Positions 36,245 through 47,015 of a DNA stretch of 64,000 nt are shown here, in pieces. Below the pieces are notes generated by a model, which was given only the letters and a program-made list of their open reading frames with translations, was not told where the DNA came from and searched no databases. Origin of the DNA: Alcanivorax sp. (lineage in GTDB: Bacteria; Pseudomonadota; Gammaproteobacteria; Pseudomonadales; Alcanivoracaceae); the NCBI RefSeq assembly GCF_002726155.1, contig NZ_PBSH01000036.1, positions 28,821 to 92,820 on the forward strand, read 5' to 3'. Numbering within the stretch: position 1 is the first letter of the stretch; each line of letters begins with the position of its first letter. The position numbers and the translations under genes were made by a program.

Positions 36245-37405
36245 GTGACCTGCCACGATAAAAACGGTAAAGTTGAGCAAAAATACAACAACCCTTCAGT
36301 CAGGCGTTTTTTGTCCGTGTTTACACTGATACCGAAAGAGCCCCCGGAGCGCGCGGTCCGGCTAAAACGCCAAATCATGGCGATCTATTCCTATTGTTTA
36401 TTGTGGGCCGGCACCTTCATTGGTGTGGAACTCACCGCGTTTGAACCCAACACACCACACCTGACCTTCTTCGCAGTGGTCTTTGCCGTTAACGGCCTGT
36501 TCTACCTGCTGATTCGCAGCGGCCTCAGCGAACGTTTCGGGGACCCCAGCCTGACCATCCTGCAAATGGCCGTGGGCATCCTGCTGACCACCACCATTCT
36601 GCATTACTCCCGCGAACTGCGCGGCGCCATGCTGAGCATCTATTTCATGGTCATGACCTTTGGTGTGTTCGCACTGGACCGCCGACGCATGCTGCTGATG
36701 GCGGCCTTCACCCTGCTCTGCTTCACCGGGTTGCTGATTTACGAGTGGATCAATGCCCCCCAGCAAGCGATTTTTTCCTACCTGATCGGCCACTGGATCA
36801 TTCTCACGCTCGGCCTGGGCTGGTTTATTTACATGGGCGGCTATATTCACAACCTGCAATTACGGGTACGCGAACAGCGGGAACGGCTGCGCGAAGCCCA
36901 CGACCGGCTCAGCGCCATTGCCGTGCGCGACGACCTGACCGGCCTGTATAACCGGCGCCACTTTCTGGAACGGCTGGAAGAAGAGATGTCCCGCGCCAAT
37001 CGGGAGAGCAGCCCGCTGCACCTGGCGATTATCGACCTGGACCATTTCAAACGGGTCAACGACACCTATGGCCATCACGCCGGTGACGAAGTGTTACATC
37101 GCTTTGCCCAGGTCGCGGCCATGGGTTTACGCAAGTCCGACCTGCTGGCCCGGTACGGCGGCGAAGAATTCGTCGTGCTGTTCCCTCACACCAGCAGCCA
37201 GGCCTGCCTGGCCGCACTGGAACGGTTGCGACACAGTTTTTCTGAACAGCGCTATGCCTTTGCCGAAGAATTAAGCAGCGCATTTTCCGCCGGGTTAACG
37301 CATTACCATCCCGGGGAAAGCGCTGAGCAATTTATAAAGCGCGCGGATAACGCCCTGTATGAAGCCAAGCACCTGGGCAGAAACCGTATCCAGCAAGCGG
37401 GCTAA
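36245..37405 (+). CDS. Membrane GGDEF-domain diguanylate cyclase
   Basis: 386 aa; multiple TM segments, RDDLTGLYNRRHFLERL, LLARYGGEEFVVLFP. Confidence 0.93.
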   Translation: MTCHDKNGKVEQKYNNPSVRRFLSVFTLIPKEPPERAVRLKRQIMAIYSYCLLWAGTFIGVELTAFEPNTPHLTFFAVVFAVNGLFYLLIRSGLSERFGDPSLTILQMAVGILLTTTILHYSRELRGAMLSIYFMVMTFGVFALDRRRMLLMAAFTLLCFTGLLIYEWINAPQQAIFSYLIGHWIILTLGLGWFIYMGGYIHNLQLRVREQRERLREAHDRLSAIAVRDDLTGLYNRRHFLERLEEEMSRANRESSPLHLAIIDLDHFKRVNDTYGHHAGDEVLHRFAQVAAMGLRKSDLLARYGGEEFVVLFPHTSSQACLAALERLRHSFSEQRYAFAEELSSAFSAGLTHYHPGESAEQFIKRADNALYEAKHLGRNRIQQAG

Positions 37406-37478
37406 CCAGACCAGTACAACAGCACGGTGGAGGCGCGGCCCGTCTATCGGTATGCTTGCTCGCCACCGGGAGAAAAGC

Positions 37479-38030
37479 ATGTCTGAGATTACCAACCCAA
37501 GTCTGAAAAATACGGTCCGCCAGCATTTCGCCAGCCAAGGGGAAGACGCGCCAACCTGGACGGAAATTCACGGCATGCTGTGCGCCCTGGCCGCAGGCCC
37601 GCAGGGCGATGACGATTCCCCGGTCGACTACGCCCATGAGCTGGAAATGCCGGTCCCGGACGAGGTGGCATCCGCTCTCAACCAACTGCACCAACGTCTG
37701 GTGACCCAGCTGCTCAGCGGCGAAACAGTGAACTTGCCCTGCCTGCTCGACCCCTATCAGGAAGAAGATGGTCAGGACCTGGCCAGCTGGTGTGCAGGGT
37801 TCATGACCGGCGTCTTCGTGAACGAATCCCTCTGGTACGAACACGACGAGGAAACCGTCGTCAATCTGCTGCTGCCCTTCATTCTTATTTCCGGTCTTGA
37901 TGAAGACGAAGAGCTGGACGCCCTGTGGGAGAACACCCAGGTGGTCCGCCAGATGGCGCTGGGCATCCCCGAGCTGATTGAAGAACTGTTTTTATGTTTT
38001 CACGGACCGGATGAAGGCGGCGAGTCTTAA
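37479..38030 (+). CDS. YgfB/YecA-like UPF0149 family protein
   Basis: Start chosen at MSEITNPSLKN; TEIHGMLCALAAG, WCAGFMTGV. Confidence 0.85.
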   Translation: MSEITNPSLKNTVRQHFASQGEDAPTWTEIHGMLCALAAGPQGDDDSPVDYAHELEMPVPDEVASALNQLHQRLVTQLLSGETVNLPCLLDPYQEEDGQDLASWCAGFMTGVFVNESLWYEHDEETVVNLLLPFILISGLDEDEELDALWENTQVVRQMALGIPELIEELFLCFHGPDEGGES

Positions 38031-38210
38031 GGGCCTGTTAACACTAGCCCCCCTTTTCCGCTGACCCCGCCTCTTGCCCCACTGATCACTGCCGTCAGAC
38101 GTAACGTGACCCAGTTCCACGCCGTCCCCGTGCCAAGCCTCTAGGCTTGAGGGTGAGCTACCGATACAAAAACCTGTAGCCACCAGAACATCATTACGAG
38201 GGGGGAACGC

Positions 38211-39098
38211 GTGCGCGTCATTCTTTTGGCAAGTTTGCTGACGCCAGTGCTGGCGATGGCTCAAACCGAATCCCAGCCTGCCTGCCCGACACTGGCCCGG
38301 GCCGACTTCACCACTGCGGTGGAAAACCGCGAACCCACCAACACCGTCAGCCAGGTGCCTGTGAGCACTGCAGAGCTGTTCTTTTATACCGAAGTGCATG
38401 ACGGCAGCCATCAAACGCTCTACCACCATTGGTCGCTCAATGGTGAGCCCTTTGTGGACGTCACCCTGGAGATTGGCTCGGATTTCTGGCGGACCTGGTC
38501 GTCGAAAACACTGACCGGGCTGGGCATGAAAGCGGGCGACACCTGGAGCGTTTCGGTCACCGGTGCCCCGGGTTGCGAATTGGGCCACTGGCAGGTAACG
38601 CTGACCGAATCCGGCAACGCCCCGGCAGCGCCTGACACTTCCACGCAGGGCACGCCCGACCGTACCGCCCCACCGCCACCATCACCTTCACAAACACAAA
38701 GCCCCGCTAACGCCGACGGTGCGCAGCAAGCCGCGCCAACCGATAGTGCGCCAGTGGATCTGAGCGCAAATTTCATGGCCATCGAAGAGCTGCTGACACT
38801 GGGCGACACTCGAGGGGCCCGTTCAGCCATCAAGCGGGCGCGGGCTCTGACCGGCAATGCGCAGCAGCTTGCCGAGCTTGATCAAATGGACAAGGACAAC
38901 CAGGCATTTGCTGAACTGAACCAGCTGATCCGTCAGCGCGACATCCCGGCCGCCCGGCAGAAGCTGCAAGCCCTGATGGTCTCCGTACCGCCGGAAAGCC
39001 CGGTGTACCCTGCCCTTCAGGGGCGTCACAAGCTGCTCGATCAGCTCAATGAAATGAACCGGGACAGCGCCGCGCTCCAGGCCGCAGCCGCCCCTTAA
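38211..39098 (+). CDS. DUF2914 domain secreted protein with proline-rich linker and helical C-terminal region
   Basis: 295 aa, GTG start, signal peptide; AELFFYTEVHDGSHQTLYHHWSLNGEPFVDVTLEIGSDFWRTWSSK. Confidence 0.7.
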   Translation: MRVILLASLLTPVLAMAQTESQPACPTLARADFTTAVENREPTNTVSQVPVSTAELFFYTEVHDGSHQTLYHHWSLNGEPFVDVTLEIGSDFWRTWSSKTLTGLGMKAGDTWSVSVTGAPGCELGHWQVTLTESGNAPAAPDTSTQGTPDRTAPPPPSPSQTQSPANADGAQQAAPTDSAPVDLSANFMAIEELLTLGDTRGARSAIKRARALTGNAQQLAELDQMDKDNQAFAELNQLIRQRDIPAARQKLQALMVSVPPESPVYPALQGRHKLLDQLNEMNRDSAALQAAAAP

Positions 39099-39119
39099 GC
39101 CTTAGCAGGCAGAAAAACG

Positions 39120-39704
39120 TTAATCGTCTTTCAGCGAAAGGTAGCTGATATCCGGTTGCGCCGGGGGTGGCGCCTGGGTGCGCTGGCCCAGGTCCTCCCC
39201 GGCTGCAGCCATACTCAAGTGGCTCACATCGGGGGCCGGCGGAGCGGGTGCGTGTTCCGAGTTATTCATGTCTTCGCCCACATCTGCCACGGAGAACGCA
39301 CCGGAGAAGCCAGTGCCCCCGGTGCGGATGGTGCCCACGGTCTCCAGATCCCCGCTGTTCTGCTCCCCAAGGCTAGTGGATTCAGCTGAGGCGGAAGATT
39401 CTGTCGCCGGTGCCGGTACCGCAGATGGCGCAGCGGCCGGCTGCGCAGGCGCCCGCGCTTGCCCCCCACCGGACACAGGGCGGATTTCACATTCCGCCCC
39501 GGCCTGCTTCATCAGCGCCCGAAACTTCATGGCCGTGGCTTGATCGGCATCTTTCTTGATCACCACTGGCTGGCCGGAAAACAGTTTCTCAACCCGGGCG
39601 CTGTCCATCTTGAACAAACGCCCCAGATTGCTCTTCACGGTCGCCAGGTCAGCACCGCCGACCAGCTTCCCGGAAAACACGATATGGAAACGAGCATCAC
39701 TCAT
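39120..39704 (-). CDS. Hypothetical protein with repeated PDxSxLS tail motifs
   Basis: 194 aa; N-terminal ~80-aa domain, low-complexity linker, then PDVSHLSMAAAGEDLG and PDISYLSLKDD. Confidence 0.65.
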   Translation of the reverse strand: MSDARFHIVFSGKLVGGADLATVKSNLGRLFKMDSARVEKLFSGQPVVIKKDADQATAMKFRALMKQAGAECEIRPVSGGGQARAPAQPAAAPSAVPAPATESSASAESTSLGEQNSGDLETVGTIRTGGTGFSGAFSVADVGEDMNNSEHAPAPPAPDVSHLSMAAAGEDLGQRTQAPPPAQPDISYLSLKDD

Positions 39705-39748
39705 GCTGTTGCGTTTCTCCCTTCAGGCAATTCAGTTTTCAGGCAGAT

Positions 39749-41317
39749 TCAATCCATCTGCGCCGCACAATACTCCGCCAGCGCCGCAATAGTCCGTGAC
39801 GGGTTCAGGCCCAAAGCCCGAGGCACCATGGCGCCATCCACTACATAGAGACCAGGATAGTTGAACACTTCCCCGGCATGGTTCACCACCCCCTGTTCCA
39901 CAGAATCCGCCATATTGCAGCCACCCAGTGGGTGAGGTGTGACCAGATTCTTGAACCAGGTCCAGGTAGCGGGTGTCATCGGGTTGCCCCCGGTGGCAGC
40001 CGTCAGTGACAAATGCCGATCGGCCAGCCCCTGCACGGCCTTTTCGGCCTTGCGATAATCCCACTTGAGCTTCAGGCGATCACGCTTCCATGGCCAGTAC
40101 CAGCGACGGCCCAGAGAAAAGGTGCCACCGGGATCATCCATGGCCTGGCCAAACCAGGGCATCATTTTGCCAAAGGGGTTACTGCTGTCGCCATATTTCA
40201 ACATGGCCGCCCCCAGCCGGGTGCCGGCAAACCGGGATTGCTTGCCCAAACGCTCCAGCCAGCTGCCAAGAATATCCGGCAAGCCACCGTCTTCCACAAA
40301 ATACCGGGCGCCATTGTCCGAGCCATCCAGATAATCGATGGCGCTGGTAATGGTCGGGCCCCGCGTGGGTGAGATCTGACGATCTTCATAGAAAGCCGCC
40401 GTGGCAAAATCGCCGTTACTGCTCCAGTTGTGCCCGAGCTTACGGCTGAGTTTTGGCAGCGTCTTGAACTGATCCCGGCAGCGCAGTAGCAGTTCGGTAG
40501 ACCCCATGGAGCCAGCAGCCACGATTACCTTGTCAGCACGGAAACCGCGCCAGCCCCGCGCATCGAGATCCATGGCCTGCACTTCATAGCCCCCCGAGGC
40601 CAGCGGACGAATCGTGCGAACGTGATGCAACGGACGAATCTGCGCGCCAGCACTTTCCGCCGCCGCCAGATAATTCAGATCCAGGGTATTCTTGGCTTTC
40701 ACCGGGCAACCCAGATCGCAATTGCCGCAATGGGTGCATGTACCCTGCTCTTTGCCCTGGGCGTTGACCCAGCTTTTACTATGGCGGTAATCGAACGAAT
40801 CGTCGTTTTCCGCACGCCACTCCGGGTCAAACGTAATCGCCTGGGGTACCACGGTGAAACGGTCCCCGGCGCCAACCGCCTCCGCCGCTTCTTTCATCAG
40901 GTAAGTGCGTGGCGTCCACTGGCTCGTCGGCAACGTCTGCACATTGAGCATCTCGCCAGTGATGTCGTAATAGGGCTTCAGGGTGGCGTAATCGATGGCC
41001 TCAGGCCAACCCTGCTCGAAGGCTTCGGGCTTGGCTTCAATGCTGACATTGGCGTAAATCAACGAGCCCCCGCCAACCCCTGCACCCATGGCAATACTCA
41101 TGTCGCCGAAATTGCGGAAATCAATCCAGCCGTTTTGTTTTTCCGGCTCATCTTCATCCCAAAGCCAGTCTGTCTGGGAAACGGACGGGTAATCACCGGG
41201 CAACCAGCGCCTGCCCCGCTCCAGTACCACCACCTTGCTTCCCTTCTCGGCCAACCGGCATGCCATCACAGCGCCCCCGAAGCCACTGCCGATGACCAGC
41301 ACATCCACCTTTTCCAT
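39749..41317 (-). CDS. GMC/cholesterol oxidase-like FAD-dependent oxidoreductase
   Basis: 522 aa; VLVIGSGFGGAVMACRLAEKG, HPLGGCNMADS, LYVVDGAMVPRALGLNPSRTIAALAEY. Confidence 0.9.
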   Translation of the reverse strand: MEKVDVLVIGSGFGGAVMACRLAEKGSKVVVLERGRRWLPGDYPSVSQTDWLWDEDEPEKQNGWIDFRNFGDMSIAMGAGVGGGSLIYANVSIEAKPEAFEQGWPEAIDYATLKPYYDITGEMLNVQTLPTSQWTPRTYLMKEAAEAVGAGDRFTVVPQAITFDPEWRAENDDSFDYRHSKSWVNAQGKEQGTCTHCGNCDLGCPVKAKNTLDLNYLAAAESAGAQIRPLHHVRTIRPLASGGYEVQAMDLDARGWRGFRADKVIVAAGSMGSTELLLRCRDQFKTLPKLSRKLGHNWSSNGDFATAAFYEDRQISPTRGPTITSAIDYLDGSDNGARYFVEDGGLPDILGSWLERLGKQSRFAGTRLGAAMLKYGDSSNPFGKMMPWFGQAMDDPGGTFSLGRRWYWPWKRDRLKLKWDYRKAEKAVQGLADRHLSLTAATGGNPMTPATWTWFKNLVTPHPLGGCNMADSVEQGVVNHAGEVFNYPGLYVVDGAMVPRALGLNPSRTIAALAEYCAAQMD

Positions 41318-41477
41318 GTCGTCCCCAGTGTTTTTCTACTTTTTGTTGTCGGCTCCCCGAGCGTCCAACTCTCTTCTTACACTATTTTTTGCACTATAAA
41401 TTTAAGCGCCAATCCTGTCCATTTACACCGCTTTCCAGTAACCTGACCACCATCTTTGCCGGCCCACAGCAGCACCC

Positions 41478-41735
41478 ATGGAACAAATCGATTTCGTTAC
41501 TCTTGAAGAGAAAAAACGCCCTCGCAAGCGGGCTGCTGCCCAAAAAAAGGTGGCCAGCACGTCCAGGCAGACAACAGCGCGGCAAGGTGCGGTTCGTGAA
41601 GGTTACCGGCGTCTCACCGCGGACATTCCCGCCGATTTACACAAGCGCCTGAAAATGCAGGCACTGATGGAAGACCGCTCTGTCACCGAGTTGATCGTGC
41701 AAGCGGCAGAGAGTTTTCTGCGTAACCGCGACTGA
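41478..41735 (+). CDS. Small ribbon-helix-helix-like DNA-binding protein
   Basis: 85 aa; basic N-terminus, RRLTADIPADLHKRLKMQALMEDRSVTELIVQAAESFL. Confidence 0.7.
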   Translation: MEQIDFVTLEEKKRPRKRAAAQKKVASTSRQTTARQGAVREGYRRLTADIPADLHKRLKMQALMEDRSVTELIVQAAESFLRNRD

Positions 41736-41876
41736 TTTCCCCACCGCATTTCTTTCGTCCCATCCGTCCTTTTCACGCGTAACGCTTGCACGCTGTCACT
41801 GAAGCGTCACTGCACTGTCATTCATTCGCACCCTTGCCACGACACCCTTGGCGGAAACCGTCGAAGGAGCTAGCTC

Positions 41877-43049
41877 ATGGCTGCAGATCTGTTTCTGCTC
41901 GTCTGTGCCCTGCTGTTCGGGCTTGGATTTCGTCAATTGTTCCGCCATCTTCCCGAGGAGCGTTGGCAATTTGTCGCGTCCCTGCCCTTGAAGAAAAACG
42001 GTGACGGTTCCTGGCAGGGCCTGAATCTGACCTTCTACGGTTTATTTACCGGGCTGGCCGGTGGGTTCGGCGTTGCCACGTTCATTCTTCTTACTGCCGC
42101 CGTCGGTGTTTCACTGATGACCACCGTGCTCCTGACGCTGGGAGTGTTGGCCATTTGCCTTCCGGCAGCCAAAATCATTGCCACTGTGGTAGAAAAAAAT
42201 CGCCACGGGTTTACAGTCGGCGGCGCCAGTTTCGTGGGCATTATCATTGCGCCGCTGTTCCTGTGGCTGGCGGACAAGGCCAGCCAGCACTGGTGGGACA
42301 CACCACTACCCACCTTGCCCATGCTGGCAGCCATGTCCATCGCCTATGTGATGGGGGAAGGCATCGGTCGACTGGCCTGTATCAGTTTCGGCTGCTGCTA
42401 CGGCAAGGCTCTCAACGATGCTCCCACCTGGGCCCGGCGCATGTTTGCCACGCTCAACCATGTCTTTATCGGGAAAACCAAGAAAATCGCCTTTGCCGGG
42501 GAAATGGAAGCCGTCAAGGTCATCCCCATTCAGGCGGTGACCTGCGTGCTCTACACGGCGCTGGCATTGTTATGCAGCGCCCTGTTCTTCCACCAGTTAT
42601 TTGCGCTGGCCTTTGCCCTGAGCCTGGTGGGCAGCCAACTTTGGCGGGTGTATTCGGAAACGTTGCGAGCGGATTACCGTGGAGGCAGCAAGCTGTTCTC
42701 GGTCTATCAGCTGATGGCGTTGCTCGCTGCCCTGTACGGTGTGGCTATCAGTATCGCGCTGCCCGGCCATAGTGATTTGCAACCGTTACTCCACGCAGGG
42801 CTAGGTGCACTGTGGACGCCGGGAGTCATCCTGTGCCTTCAGTTGATTACGGTTGTCATGTTTTTCTTCTCGGGCACCAGCACCATCACCACCGGTGAGC
42901 TGCGATTCGGGTTGGCCGCCGACTGGCGCAGTCAGGCCGGCTGCGACGGCGATCATCACCAGCATGACAAGAAGGACACAGGGCAGCCGTCAGGCACCGC
43001 TTCCCTCGGCGCCACCCTGCGCAGTTCTACACCAGCGCCACGGCCTTGA
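41877..43049 (+). CDS. Lgt-family (prolipoprotein diacylglyceryl transferase-like) membrane protein
   Basis: 390 aa; multiple TM segments; [19 protein letters not shown] signature; [17 protein letters not shown]. Confidence 0.7.
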   Translation: MAADLFLLVCALLFGLGFRQLFRHLPEERWQFVASLPLKKNGDGSWQGLNLTFYGLFTGLAGGFGVATFILLTAAVGVSLMTTVLLTLGVLAICLPAAKIIATVVEKNRHGFTVGGASFVGIIIAPLFLWLADKASQHWWDTPLPTLPMLAAMSIAYVMGEGIGRLACISFGCCYGKALNDAPTWARRMFATLNHVFIGKTKKIAFAGEMEAVKVIPIQAVTCVLYTALALLCSALFFHQLFALAFALSLVGSQLWRVYSETLRADYRGGSKLFSVYQLMALLAALYGVAISIALPGHSDLQPLLHAGLGALWTPGVILCLQLITVVMFFFSGTSTITTGELRFGLAADWRSQAGCDGDHHQHDKKDTGQPSGTASLGATLRSSTPAPRP

Positions 43050-44079
43050 TCTGGGCATAGACGTCAGCACCGGGAAACAGGGAAAGCTGACGAGCAGAAC
43101 GCCCGGAGATCCGGGCCAGAATGCACTGCCCGGCCAGGGCAAGTTGAACCAGGCATTGCCCGGGCCCGACCTCACGCAAGCCGACCACCCGGGCCGGCAG
43201 AATATTGAGAATACTGCTGTCATCCGGGGCGCTCAGACAAAGGCTCACATCCCGGGCCGCAATGCGCAGCCGTACAGACTCACCGGCAACCAGCTGCTGC
43301 TCAACAGGCAGCCACAGCGTGGCATCCCCCACGGTGATGCCCTGCAAATGATCCTCGCGGGCGTAGTCCGCCACCAGGCCAGCCAATAGCGCTGTCGCGT
43401 CTGCGCGTTGAGCCAGGGAGCCATCCAGACGCGACAGCTCCTGGCTGGCCGGCCCTTGGGCAATAATGCGGCCGCGCTCCATCAACCAGACCTGATCCGC
43501 CAGGCGCAGCAGCTCATCCATGTTGTGGGTCACATACAGCACCGGCACGCTGCGCGCGGCCAGGGCAATCAGATCCAGCAACTCACGCTTGTGCGCCTCA
43601 TCCAGGGCCGACAACGGCTCATCAAGAAGCAGCAGTTGCGGCGCCCCCAGCAGGGCCCGCGCCAGAGCCACACGCTGGCTTTCCCCGCCAGACAAGCCCT
43701 CCACCCGCCGGGCCAGCAGCGGACCAATGCCGGTTTGTTCGATCACCTGCGCTTGCTGGCCCACCGGGCTCTGGCGACGCCGGGCCACATAATCCAGATT
43801 GCCCTGCACGGTGAGATGACGAAACAGGGTGGGCTGCTGAAACAGCATGCCGATAGGCCGCTGCCACGGCGCCAGTTCCATCTCTGCCGACAGCCACGTC
43901 TGATCGGCAAAGCTGATCACGCCATCGCAATGGTCCAGTCCGGCCACCATGCGCAGCAACGAACTCTTGCCCGCCCCGGAAGGCCCAAACAACACCGTGA
44001 CCCCCCGGGGCTGCAGCGTCGCCTCCACCTGCAATCGAAAACTGCCCCGCTGGCCCTGCACTGACAGCTCCAGACTCAT
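43027..44079 (-). CDS. modC: Molybdate ABC transporter ATP-binding protein
   Basis: Start chosen at [51 protein letters not shown]-terminal MOP-type domain. Confidence 0.93.
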   Translation of the reverse strand: MSLELSVQGQRGSFRLQVEATLQPRGVTVLFGPSGAGKSSLLRMVAGLDHCDGVISFADQTWLSAEMELAPWQRPIGMLFQQPTLFRHLTVQGNLDYVARRRQSPVGQQAQVIEQTGIGPLLARRVEGLSGGESQRVALARALLGAPQLLLLDEPLSALDEAHKRELLDLIALAARSVPVLYVTHNMDELLRLADQVWLMERGRIIAQGPASQELSRLDGSLAQRADATALLAGLVADYAREDHLQGITVGDATLWLPVEQQLVAGESVRLRIAARDVSLCLSAPDDSSILNILPARVVGLREVGPGQCLVQLALAGQCILARISGRSARQLSLFPGADVYAQIKAVALV

Positions 44080-44762
44080 GGCATGGCCCCCAGATTTGGC
44101 CGGCGACGCTGCCAGCGGAACAGTCCCCACAGCAGCAACAGCGACAGGCCCAACAACACTGCCGCGAGCCGATGGGCACTGACATAATCGCCGGCTTCCA
44201 CATGCTCATACAGGGCCACAGAGGCCACCCGGGTTTCCCCGGACAGGCTGCCGCCGATCATCAACACCACGCCGAACTCGCCAAGGGTATGCGCAAAACC
44301 CAAAATGGCTGCGCTGGCATAACCCTCCCGGCACTGGGGCAGCACCAGAGAGAAAAACCGGTCACGGGGCCTGGCTCCGGCAACGGCGGCCATGTCCAGT
44401 TGTTGTGAATCAATGGCGGAGAACGCATTTTTCAACGGTTGCAGAACGAAGGGTAGCGAATACAGCACAGAGCCGATCACCAGCCCGGTAAAGGTAAACG
44501 CCAGTGAACGTTGCGCGAATACCTCTGCCAGCCAGCCCCCCGGCCCGTTCGGGCCCAGCCCGATCAACAGGTAAAAGCCCAGCACCGAGGGAGGCAGCAC
44601 CAGCGGTAAAGCCAACATGGCCTCCAGCAGAGCCTGGCCGGGTAGTCGGCGACGAGCCAGCCACCAGGCCAAAGGCGTACAAAGCACCATGAGTATCACT
44701 GTGGTGAGCAACGCCAGCTGAATGCTGACCCCCAGCGCAAGCCAGTCCCCCTCAGAAAGCAT
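44076..44762 (-). CDS. modB: Molybdate ABC transporter permease
   Basis: 228 aa; [49 protein letters not shown]. Confidence 0.95.
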   Translation of the reverse strand: MLSEGDWLALGVSIQLALLTTVILMVLCTPLAWWLARRRLPGQALLEAMLALPLVLPPSVLGFYLLIGLGPNGPGGWLAEVFAQRSLAFTFTGLVIGSVLYSLPFVLQPLKNAFSAIDSQQLDMAAVAGARPRDRFFSLVLPQCREGYASAAILGFAHTLGEFGVVLMIGGSLSGETRVASVALYEHVEAGDYVSAHRLAAVLLGLSLLLLWGLFRWQRRRPNLGAMP

Positions 44763-45498
44763 CGTCAGGCACCCGGTAACCCGCCTGGTCGATCAACGTC
44801 TGTGCCTGGGGACTGAAGAGGAAGTCGTAAAAACGCTGCGCAGTGGCATTGGCGCCAAGCAGTCCACCCTGCTGAACAATCGGTGCATACCAGTCCATCG
44901 GCACACGCCACAGGCTTCCACCCTGCTGCTGTACCTGGCTCAGGGCCACAAAGGCCGCCGCGGCCGCCCCGCTGTGGGCAAAGTGATAGCTCTGCCCCAC
45001 ATTCTCTGCGGTGACCCGCTTTACCGCAGCAGGGAGATTGACTCGCGCCAGTGCCGATGCCGCCGCCACGCCGTAAGGGGCAGTACGCGCATTGGCCAGG
45101 GCCAGGGGATTCACATTTCCCTGGCGCAAACTCTCCGGGCCAAGCGACACACCGCGGGTCGGCGTCCACAGTACAAGAATGCCCTGCGCATAGGTTCGGA
45201 TCGACGCCGGGACCAACAAGCCTTCTTGAGCCAGTTCAGCGGGGCGGCGCTGATCCGCCGCGAGGAAGATATCGTAAGGGGCACCCTGGCGAATCTGGGC
45301 GGCCAGCGTGCCAGTCGAGGCCACGGTCACGCCGATCCGGTCATCCGGGTGGCTCTTTATGTACAGCGTAATCAGTTGTTTGAGCGTTTGAGCGAAGTTG
45401 GCGGCCACCGCCACCTGGGCGTCACCAGCGAGCACCGGGACGCTGAGCACACCCATAAAAAGAAAAGCCAGAATCCGCATCAAGCACTCCGAGACCAT
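44752..45498 (-). CDS. modA: Molybdate ABC transporter substrate-binding protein
   Basis: 248 aa; signal peptide; QVAVAANFAQTLKQLITLY, GAPYDIFLAADQRRPAELAQEGL. Confidence 0.95.
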   Translation of the reverse strand: MVSECLMRILAFLFMGVLSVPVLAGDAQVAVAANFAQTLKQLITLYIKSHPDDRIGVTVASTGTLAAQIRQGAPYDIFLAADQRRPAELAQEGLLVPASIRTYAQGILVLWTPTRGVSLGPESLRQGNVNPLALANARTAPYGVAAASALARVNLPAAVKRVTAENVGQSYHFAHSGAAAAAFVALSQVQQQGGSLWRVPMDWYAPIVQQGGLLGANATAQRFYDFLFSPQAQTLIDQAGYRVPDDAF

Positions 45499-45549
45499 AC
45501 CGGGACCAAAACCGGCAATCGCCCAGTCTATGTCAGCAGACAGTGACTG

Positions 45550-46503
45550 TCAGGAGGATTTGCGCGGGTTCTGCCCTCGATGTTGGCGGCCGCGCGCCCG
45601 GGCCAGCTCAATCTGTTTCTGCCGTTCCGCGAAGCGTTGCTTCTGTTCCGGGGAAGATTCGTCGTAACACTTCGGGCAGGACACCCCAAGCTGGAATTGT
45701 TCGCTGCGTTTGTCTTCATCGCTAATCGGCCGGCGGCAGGCGTGGCACTGATCAAATTCACCGGGGTTCAGATCGTGGTCCACGGTCACCCGCTCATCAA
45801 ACACAAAACACTCCCCTTCCCACAGGGAGTCTTCCTTGGGCATTTCTTCCAGGTATTTAAGAATGCCACCTTTCAGGTGATACACCTCTTCAAAGCCCTG
45901 CTCTTTCAAATACGCCGTGGACTTCTCGCAGCGGATGCCACCGGTGCAGAACATGGCCACTTTCTTGTGTTTGGCCGGATCCAGGGTCTCTTTCACGTAG
46001 TCCGGGAATTCGCGGAAAGTACGGGTTTCCGGGTTAATGGCGCCCTTGAAGGTGCCCACTTCCACTTCATAGTCATTGCGGGTATCGATCAACACGGTGT
46101 CAGGGTCAGAAATCACCGCATTCCACTCGTCCGGCGACAGGTAGGTACCCACTGTGCGGGTCGGGTCGATACCTTCCACACCCATGGTGACAATCTCTTT
46201 CTTCAGCTTCACCTTCGTGCGCAGGAACGGGTGTTCGTCGTGGAAGGACTCCTTGTGCTCCAGTGCCGCCAGCCGCTCGTCGCCCTTGAGCCAATTAAGC
46301 ACGGTATCGACGCCACCACGGGGACCCGAAATGGTGCCGTTGATGCCCTCATCCGCGAGCAATAAAGTGCCACGCACATCGTTGGCATGCATCAGGTCCA
46401 GCAAGGGTTGCTGCAGTTGCTCGAAACCGTGTAGCCGAACGAACTTGTACAACGCTGCAACGACAATGCTGTCCGGGGTTTCCACCCGATGCTGGGTACT
46501 CAC
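45550..46503 (-). CDS. trhO: Rhodanese-related tRNA uridine hydroxylase (TrhO/YceA)
   Basis: 317 aa; [71 protein letters not shown]. Confidence 0.93.
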   Translation of the reverse strand: MSTQHRVETPDSIVVAALYKFVRLHGFEQLQQPLLDLMHANDVRGTLLLADEGINGTISGPRGGVDTVLNWLKGDERLAALEHKESFHDEHPFLRTKVKLKKEIVTMGVEGIDPTRTVGTYLSPDEWNAVISDPDTVLIDTRNDYEVEVGTFKGAINPETRTFREFPDYVKETLDPAKHKKVAMFCTGGIRCEKSTAYLKEQGFEEVYHLKGGILKYLEEMPKEDSLWEGECFVFDERVTVDHDLNPGEFDQCHACRRPISDEDKRSEQFQLGVSCPKCYDESSPEQKQRFAERQKQIELARARGRQHRGQNPRKSS

Positions 46504-46859
46504 TGCTTTTCTCCCACGGTTGTCTTTCCTTTGCTGAATTGCGGATCATGCTTACTGCCACCCAGGCAATCCGGTGACGACAGTATCTCGCCGCCCTTGG
46601 CCTCCCATTCCGCCGGGGTATGGGTATGCAAGGCCAGTGCATGCACCGGGCCATCCAGCTCGTCAGCCAGAATTTTGTACAGCATCTGGTGGCGGCGTAC
46701 CGGCATCATGCCGTCAAAGGCATCACTCACCAGCACCAATTTGAAATGTGTTTCCGAGTTCGGCGGCACACTGTGCTTGTGGCTTTCATTTTCCAGCGCG
46801 AAATGTGCCACAGGCACCGCCTCGAAAACCTTGCGCTCGATCAATGTCGCTACACTCAT
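46500..46859 (-). CDS. BolA family protein
   Basis: Start chosen at [60 protein letters not shown]. Confidence 0.92.
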   Translation of the reverse strand: MSVATLIERKVFEAVPVAHFALENESHKHSVPPNSETHFKLVLVSDAFDGMMPVRRHQMLYKILADELDGPVHALALHTHTPAEWEAKGGEILSSPDCLGGSKHDPQFSKGKTTVGEKQ

Positions 46860-47015
46860 GGTCCACCTCACAGATAAAATCGGGCCGGAGCCGTTCAAAA
46901 AAAACACGGCCAATGGGCTGATTATACCAGCCTCACCAGGGCGGAAACGCCCCTCGCGGGGCGCGTATTCTACGGGGTTTGCCGGTGCAGAGAAAATACA
47001 GGTGCCGGCCAGCCA

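Noticed and set aside
41478-41735. Toxin-antitoxin or partition module based on the ribbon-helix-helix ORF
   Set aside because: No adjacent toxin or ParA-like partner; more likely a lone chromosomal RHH regulator.
45499-45549. Moco riboswitch or ModE site upstream of modA
   Set aside because: Only ~50 bp between trhO and modA, with no convincing conserved structure or ModE-like palindrome.
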